Below, one piece after another: positions 7,516 to 11,399 of a stretch of 11,399 bases of DNA. Each line of letters begins with the position of its first letter. Position 1 is the stretch's first letter. Below the pieces are notes generated by a model that had not been told where the DNA came from, searched no databases, and was given only the letters and a program-made list of their open reading frames with translations. Location: contig JALPMN010000485.1 in NCBI GenBank assembly GCA_024243835.1, positions 1 to 11,399 on the forward strand, read 5' to 3'. Position numbers and translations under genes: made by a program. This DNA is from Enteropsectra breve (lineage: Eukaryota; Microsporidia).

Positions 7516-7972
7516 TTTTAAGTAAAACCAAGTTTATTTGTCAGACTCATACCAAAGATTAGGCTTTATCACTGTGTGTTTCGCTATAAAATTTTGCAAT
7601 TGGTGGCCCTGGATTTTGCAATGTTTTAATAAGCATATTAAGAAGAACAAATTCAACGTTTTTTTTCATCAAGCCTATACTACGACATAGTATTTGAAAC
7701 GATTACATAGTATTTGAAACGATTACATAGTATTTGAAGCGATTACACAGTATTTGAAGCGATTACACAGTATTTGAAACGATTATAATATCCACTAGCC
7801 ATTAAAACAACTGAAATGTAAAAATTCTGAAACACGCTTGTAAAACACCATATTATCCAGTAATATATATAAGTTCGGCACTATTTTATATTCCTCTGCA
7901 CCCATTTTATACGAAACACATTAATATCCGTTTGCATGCTTCGAATCATGGCCCTGGCTTTGAAACAGCAAA
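7516..7972. other. Divergent intergenic region
   Basis: This region of about 450 bases lies between two divergently transcribed secreted-protein genes. Apart from the 20-bp tandem repeat at 7686-7785 it is AT-rich and unremarkable, with no ORF of note. It must contain the upstream control regions of both genes. Confidence 0.5.
7686..7785. repeat. Five-copy 20-bp minisatellite
   Basis: Five uninterrupted 20-base units with consensus CATAGTATTTGAAACGATTA start at 7686, 7706, 7726, 7746 and 7766. They differ only by transitions (CATAG/CACAG, GAAAC/GAAGC). The substitutions are shared between neighbouring units, as expected from local duplication. The array sits between divergent promoters, about 170 bases from one TATA box and 190 from the other. 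Confidence 0.95.
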
Positions 7973-7980
7973 TATTAAAA
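7973..7980 (+). promoter_or_regulatory. TATA-like box of the gene at 8001-8795
   Basis: TATTAAAA ends 20 bases before the ATG at 8001. This matches the window-wide spacing to within one base and supports that ATG as the start. Confidence 0.45.
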
Positions 7981-8000
7981 GGAAACGATGAATACCGGTG

Positions 8001-8795
8001 ATGTTTTGGCTGTTATCTTTAGCATCATGCCAGATATTCAAAGACAACAACCAGGACAGATATTTGAAAATTATGTCTGATAATAAGGCAGGTTTTACTG
8101 ATACAATTGCAGATGCCACCAACTTTAACCTTGAGCCTAGCGGCGGGAAGCAATTAATTGCGATTGATGGTACTCATAACACTCTCGATATTTCTGGAGG
8201 TAATACCGACATTATCACGTGGGATAAGAAAGCGAGCTGGAACCAACTCTGGGATACAACATTCACTCCTGATAACAAGACGAGCTATTTTAAAAATGTC
8301 GATCCTACTAGAGGTAATGCAATAACTTGTATGACATTTAATACAGCAAATGAAAGACTAGTGAAAGGACCATGCACAGATTCCGCTATTATGTTCAGGT
8401 CATTTGAAAGCAAAGATGAGGCAACAACTGCAGCCTTGCCGCCACCACCACCCCCTCCAGTACCAGGGCCAGAACCCTCATCCCCACCAAGTCCACCCTC
8501 ATCCCCACAGGCCCACAAGCATCCCAGAACTAGGCGTGAGCGAAATGAACCTCTTAAGGCACCGACGTACTATGAGATTTCAAGATGCAAGGGAAAAGTT
8601 TGTGAAAAAAAGGTTAGAGTAAAAAATTTAAAAGATGCAGTGGTTATGTACAGGGCTAAGCCAAATTTTTTTAATGATGAAAATGAAAAATGGTATGAAC
8701 AAAGTCCATTTCGCGACGAAGATGGAAGGATAGTGGTTAGTCCTTGGGAGGAAAGAGAGCATGATTACAACGACCCATATCCTTATTATGATTAA
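8001..8795 (+). CDS. Secreted beta-trefoil-like protein with proline-rich linker
   Basis: From the ATG at 8001 this gene encodes 264 residues. The preceding GTG codon is in frame but is not a eukaryotic start. A short signal peptide (about 1-11, MFWLLSLASCQ) leads into a beta-rich domain (12-136). The domain contains RYLKIMS, a SWNQLW motif (79-84) like the QxW of ricin-B lectin repeats, and Cys110 and Cys125 with ERL-x-K between them. The cysteine spacing of 15 is the same as in the genes at 1561 and 7057. A proline-rich linker follows (about 147-169, seven consecutive prolines, then SPP units). The C-terminal part (170-264) is a basic patch (HKHPRTRRERNE), a Cys-x4-Cys segment and a Tyr/Asp/Pro-rich end. 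The linker could bind SH3, WW or profilin-type domains. Function is inferred only. Confidence 0.78.
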   Translation: MFWLLSLASCQIFKDNNQDRYLKIMSDNKAGFTDTIADATNFNLEPSGGKQLIAIDGTHNTLDISGGNTDIITWDKKASWNQLWDTTFTPDNKTSYFKNVDPTRGNAITCMTFNTANERLVKGPCTDSAIMFRSFESKDEATTAALPPPPPPPVPGPEPSSPPSPPSSPQAHKHPRTRRERNEPLKAPTYYEISRCKGKVCEKKVRVKNLKDAVVMYRAKPNFFNDENEKWYEQSPFRDEDGRIVVSPWEEREHDYNDPYPYYD

Positions 8796-9089
8796 ATGAT
8801 TAATAGTTTAGGTGTTTTAGAGTAATTCATGTTTAATTGATTATTGAAAGTTTAAAATGAAATATGAGAATATCTCTAAAAATATCTCAAAAATTGTCTT
8901 TGAACTTTTTCTAAGACTATGTATAAAATAAAATGCAATTCACATGCGAGTAGATCGTTGTTAATACAAGACAATTCTCTTGTGCTCTAAAATATCTATT
9001 TTTCCAATACTGCCTGTACTCCAATTCCTAATATTATTTAGGCAATGCGAATGCACAAATTAAACTTTACATGCTCAAACGGTTTTAAA
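8796..9089. other. Spacer upstream of the gene at 9117
   Basis: This is about 290 bases of AT-rich DNA with no gene visible. An AATAAA at 8927-8932 is a possible poly(A) signal for the upstream gene, though 130 bases past its stop. A two-unit repeat AATATCTC(T/A)AAA occurs near 8869-8891. Confidence 0.4.
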
Positions 9090-9103
9090 TATAATTATAA
9101 AAG
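9090..9103 (+). promoter_or_regulatory. TATA region of the gene at 9117-9998
   Basis: Two overlapping TATA-like octamers are present. TATAATTA (9090-9097) ends 19 bases before the ATG at 9117, and TATAAAAG (9096-9103) ends 13 bases before it. Both lie downstream of the ATG at 9045, which argues against that earlier start. Confidence 0.5.
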
Positions 9104-9116
9104 TATACTACTAAAT

Positions 9117-9998
9117 ATGAGGATGTATGCATTTCTTTTAGTGCCGCTTGTTTTTGCTGCCAAAGAGCCCAAAGGCACATTCTTCAAGCTTGTTGGATCT
9201 GAAAATTCATATATCGGAGAGGATGCTGACACACGAGACCTGAAGCTGGTGCCATTCGACAAAGCCATTGCCTTTAATTTCCAGGATATGGAAGACATCA
9301 GCACCAAGAGAATGACCGATGAGGACGGCAAAAATGCGTTTACTGAGCAGGGCTGGTGGATATTCAGGAAGAGATTCAACATGAAGAGCGCAGACAGAGA
9401 CTCCAAACAGGGATTCAGCATCGTGTGGTACAGGCCCAATGAGTATCTCCTGGTGCGAGACGGGGACTGTCTGTCAGCAGCCTCAGGCACTTTCAAAAAA
9501 GTGTCCTGCAATAAAACAGAGGCACAAATCTTTAATATGTGCAGTGATAAATACTGCAATGACTATACGAGGCTTGTGCCTTCGATGCTCACAGGAATTT
9601 ATTCCATGCTGTACTCCATGGCATATTCCCTTGGAGGAGCATCAGAGCTTCCAGTCAAAAGCCATTCAAAACGGAGTGATGATCCCCCAAAAATAAGAAA
9701 CAATGAAAAGGAAAAATGTGATGATACCTTTCCTCATGTTTTTTCATTCCCAAAGAGAAAATCAAGAAAAAGAAAATTTATTCCGAGCAGCACTAGCGAC
9801 TCAAGTGATGAAGACTCTGGATCAGCCGTATTTCCAGGAAGCAACAAGATTTTAAAAAAGCAGCTTAGAAGCATTGCTAGGCAGATGAACAGCGAGGGTT
9901 CTGAAAGTGCGCGTGCAGATGAAGACGGTTTTAATCCGTTCGGAAGTGGTGCTCACAAACCAACATTCAGTGAAAATCCATGCTTTAGCTATTGCTAA
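9117..9998 (+). CDS. Secreted beta-trefoil-like protein with nuclear-signal tail
   Basis: The start is placed at 9117 (293 residues), because there the protein begins with a good signal peptide (MRMYAFLLVPLVFAA) just after a TATA box. The longer frame from 9045 would place it internally. The N-terminal domain (about 16-150) is beta-rich, with TFFKLVGSENSYIG (21-34), a Trp-Trp at 80-81, and YLLVRDGDCLS...KKVSC (110-131). It therefore has the YLV-x-GD-x-C signature of the local family with cysteines 13 apart, and is its most divergent member. Residues 155-173 are hydrophobic and Ser/Met/Tyr-rich, possibly amphipathic. The tail holds PKRKSRKRKF (212-221), a strong monopartite nuclear-localisation-like motif. 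An acidic-serine stretch follows (224-235), suited to CK2 phosphorylation, and the end is rich in Phe and Cys. An exported effector acting in the host nucleus is a reasonable inference. Confidence 0.78.
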   Translation: MRMYAFLLVPLVFAAKEPKGTFFKLVGSENSYIGEDADTRDLKLVPFDKAIAFNFQDMEDISTKRMTDEDGKNAFTEQGWWIFRKRFNMKSADRDSKQGFSIVWYRPNEYLLVRDGDCLSAASGTFKKVSCNKTEAQIFNMCSDKYCNDYTRLVPSMLTGIYSMLYSMAYSLGGASELPVKSHSKRSDDPPKIRNNEKEKCDDTFPHVFSFPKRKSRKRKFIPSSTSDSSDEDSGSAVFPGSNKILKKQLRSIARQMNSEGSESARADEDGFNPFGSGAHKPTFSENPCFSYC

Positions 9999-10013
9999 TT
10001 TGTTAAATATATT

Positions 10014-10187
10014 TTATAACCTATATCTTTATTATAACCTACCTCTTTATTAATACTAAGACTTTATATAAACTACCTCTTTACTAATACTCTTTCTTTA
10101 CTAATACTATTTCTTTATTATAAACCCTTTATTATTATAAACTACCTCTTTATTATAAACTACCTCTTTATTAATACTGTGTCTTTA
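10014..10187. repeat. Degenerate 17-18 bp tandem repeat array between convergent genes
   Basis: About ten degenerate units resembling TTATAAACTACCTCTTTA fill almost the whole spacer between two convergent 3' ends. Variants include TTAATACT and CTAATACT starts and one shortened unit near 10121-10135. On the minus strand many units contain AATAAAG, so the array supplies several possible poly(A) signals to the gene ending at 10227. On the plus strand it starts 16 bases after the stop at 9998. Confidence 0.8.
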
Positions 10188-10226
10188 TTACGTGTAATGT
10201 AAAAATGATTGTAATAAAACTTGCGT

Positions 10227-11387
10227 TTACGAGCTTCTTATCACCTTTTCATATAAAAACAGCACCCCCTTTTCATTTGCTTGTGTCACAAATGCCTCGA
10301 TATTTTCTTTAGGCCTTTCTAAAATATCTATTGTTACTTTGCCATCCACATCATTTTCTACAATGACACTCTTCATTACGTACGTGTCTTCCCTATTGAG
10401 AAGCTTATCCTTCATCTTTCCAGGCATTTTTACTTTTGGCTCGGTTTTATAGTCAGAATAGAATATGAGAGAATCCTCAACACTCCTAATTACGCCTGGC
10501 GTTTTTTTGATTGAATGCCGTTGTTTAAGTTGATTTGGGGCACTCAGAGCGAGGTCCTTCAAAGCTTTCTCAAGCGTAATTTCCAAAACGTAATCTGGAA
10601 TGTATTGTTTTTCCTTCAAAGCGCTCTCCAGCGTAATTTTCGAAACGTAATCTGGAATGTATTGTTTTATATTCAAATAGGAAAACACCCAAGGAACTGT
10701 TCCATTTAGTTCCGAGAGTGTGTAGTCCACCGTCAGTCCTATTTTCAGTGAAGGAATCGCTCTAACGTCTTCCTCCATGCGTGAGAGCATTTTATCCAGT
10801 GGAGACTGTCCTGCATTGCGTATTGCAATCATTTTGGCCATCGATTCAGCGAATGTCTTGGTGCGCAGTTCTTTATTTTTACCTGAAAATTCTATGATGT
10901 TTATTTGACTGAGCTCTTCCAAAAACATAGGCTTGGCTGGGGCACTGGGCTTTCTTGTAGCATTGGTCTTATCTGACTTACTTGATGCTTTTGAAGCCTT
11001 TGAATCTTTTGAAGCCTTTGAAGCTTTGGAAGCCTTCGCAACTTTAGGCTTGTTTAAATCATTTCTGGATTTAGCCCCTTCTTTTTGCAAATACTCTCTA
11101 AAGCATTTGCTCCCCAGCAAAAATTTTACGAATACAACCTCCGCCTCATAGCATGCCTTATATTCATCGCTAATAGTCTCATAAGAATCGTTTTTCTTGG
11201 GCCTTTCACTATTGCTGGCTAAGCCACCATAGCACGTTCTTGGGTTTTTTCCGTTTTTCCCTCTGCCAAGTTTTCTACCTCCGCCAGTTAGCTTTGGAAA
11301 CCACCAAGATGCAGTGAAAATAAGCACGATGAGCGTAGCTATTGCCAAGAGCAAGAGGGCCATTATTTTCTTCCCTCTACTGTTCAT
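10227..11387 (-). CDS. Membrane-anchored protein with internal repeats, unknown
   Basis: This 386-residue protein is unrecognised. A basic N-terminus (MNSRGKK) precedes one long hydrophobic segment (about 9-28) ending in TASWWF. This is a signal anchor or an uncleaved signal peptide, so the bulk would face the secretory lumen or exterior. A Gly/Lys/Arg-rich stretch follows (35-50), then a Cys-containing helical region (about 70-100). A KAS tripeptide tract spans 118-136, and a Pro/Ala segment ends near 152. The C-terminal half is helical and charged, and includes an exact-length tandem duplication of 19 residues (241-259 and 260-278, KQYIPDYV...). The frame stays open to the window edge upstream of the ATG, so a further upstream start cannot be excluded. 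By the spacing seen at other genes, its TATA box should lie just outside the window. It converges on the gene at 9117-9998. Confidence 0.75.
   Translation of the reverse strand: MNSRGKKIMALLLLAIATLIVLIFTASWWFPKLTGGGRKLGRGKNGKNPRTCYGGLASNSERPKKNDSYETISDEYKACYEAEVVFVKFLLGSKCFREYLQKEGAKSRNDLNKPKVAKASKASKASKDSKASKASSKSDKTNATRKPSAPAKPMFLEELSQINIIEFSGKNKELRTKTFAESMAKMIAIRNAGQSPLDKMLSRMEEDVRAIPSLKIGLTVDYTLSELNGTVPWVFSYLNIKQYIPDYVSKITLESALKEKQYIPDYVLEITLEKALKDLALSAPNQLKQRHSIKKTPGVIRSVEDSLIFYSDYKTEPKVKMPGKMKDKLLNREDTYVMKSVIVENDVDGKVTIDILERPKENIEAFVTQANEKGVLFLYEKVIRSS
10555..10668 (-). repeat. In-frame 57-bp tandem duplication
   Basis: Two adjacent 57-base units (10555-10611 and 10612-10668) differ at five positions. 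They encode two successive 19-residue copies in the protein at 10227-11387, each with the KQYIPDYV core. A multiple of three preserved the frame. The high similarity points to a recent duplication. Confidence 0.9.
10980..11036 (-). repeat. KAS-repeat coding tract
   Basis: Nine-base units based on GAAGCCTTT encode Lys-Ala-Ser triplets at residues 118-136 of the protein at 10227-11387, with one Lys-Asp-Ser variant. It makes a flexible basic linker and could vary in copy number. Confidence 0.8.
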
Positions 11388-11399
11388 ATGTCGGTATTT

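Noticed and set aside
7686..7785. CRISPR array
   Set aside because: The units are directly adjacent with no spacers, and the surroundings are eukaryotic in character. It is a minisatellite.
7998..8000. GTG start for the gene at 8001-8795
   Set aside because: GTG is not a normal eukaryotic start; the next codon is ATG and fits the TATA spacing.
9045..9116. N-terminal extension of the gene at 9117-9998
   Set aside because: It would place a clear signal peptide 24 residues inside the protein, and the TATA-like octamers lie within the extension.
9095..9559. 154-codon minus-strand ORF antisense to the gene at 9117-9998
   Set aside because: Shadow frame; the plus strand encodes the signal peptide and the family cysteine motif.
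1561..9998. Ricin-like toxin genes
   Set aside because: Only the lectin-type beta-trefoil pattern is suggested. No enzymatic A-chain-like domain is present in any of the four proteins, so a toxin label is unsupported.
1..11399. tRNA, rRNA or transposase genes
   Set aside because: I looked on both strands for tRNA arm sequences, conserved rRNA segments and transposase motifs in the spacers and saw none. A covariance-model search would be needed to exclude divergent RNAs.
1..11399. Spliceosomal introns
   Set aside because: All called genes are open from start to stop with plausible N- and C-termini; no interrupted frame needs an intron to explain it.

Overview
The window looks like part of a microsporidian genome, or one from a very similar reduced eukaryotic parasite. 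Genes are intronless and closely spaced on both strands. Spacers are AT-rich. A TATA-like box sits only about 20 bases before most start codons, leaving almost no room for a 5' UTR. Most predicted proteins begin with a signal peptide or signal anchor and belong to lineage-specific families. This assignment is an inference from architecture and protein character; no rRNA or conserved housekeeping marker is present to fix the genus.

Layout, left to right. A WD40/beta-propeller gene (62-1150, +) is the only gene that looks like a cytoplasmic or nuclear protein. It converges on a secreted protein gene (1561-2502, -). Next come two tandem paralogs of about 575 residues, both with signal peptides and of unknown family (2883-4622 and 4814-6532, both -). 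After a gene-free stretch holding a perfect inverted repeat and an orphan TATA box, there is a short secreted gene (7057-7488, -). It is divergent from another secreted gene (8001-8795, +), with a five-copy 20-bp minisatellite between them. A further secreted gene (9117-9998, +) converges on a membrane-anchored, repeat-containing protein (10227-11387, -) across a degenerate 17-18 bp repeat array.

The main biological content is a dispersed cluster of four small secreted proteins (1561, 7057, 8001 and 9117). They share a ricin-B/beta-trefoil-like end, with two cysteines 13-15 residues apart followed by an aromatic beta strand. They differ completely in their C-terminal tails: basic and disordered, absent, proline-rich, or nuclear-localisation-like plus acidic-serine. 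Together with the tandem large secreted paralogs, this looks like an exported-effector locus diversifying by duplication and tail exchange. Function is inferred; no protein here is recognised by name.

For four genes an 8-bp TATA-like box ends exactly 19 bases before the chosen ATG. For the others it is 13-20 bases. This regularity was used to decide start codons and points to near-leaderless mRNAs. Short tandem repeats with 17-21 bp periods occur in three separate spacers beside the secreted genes.
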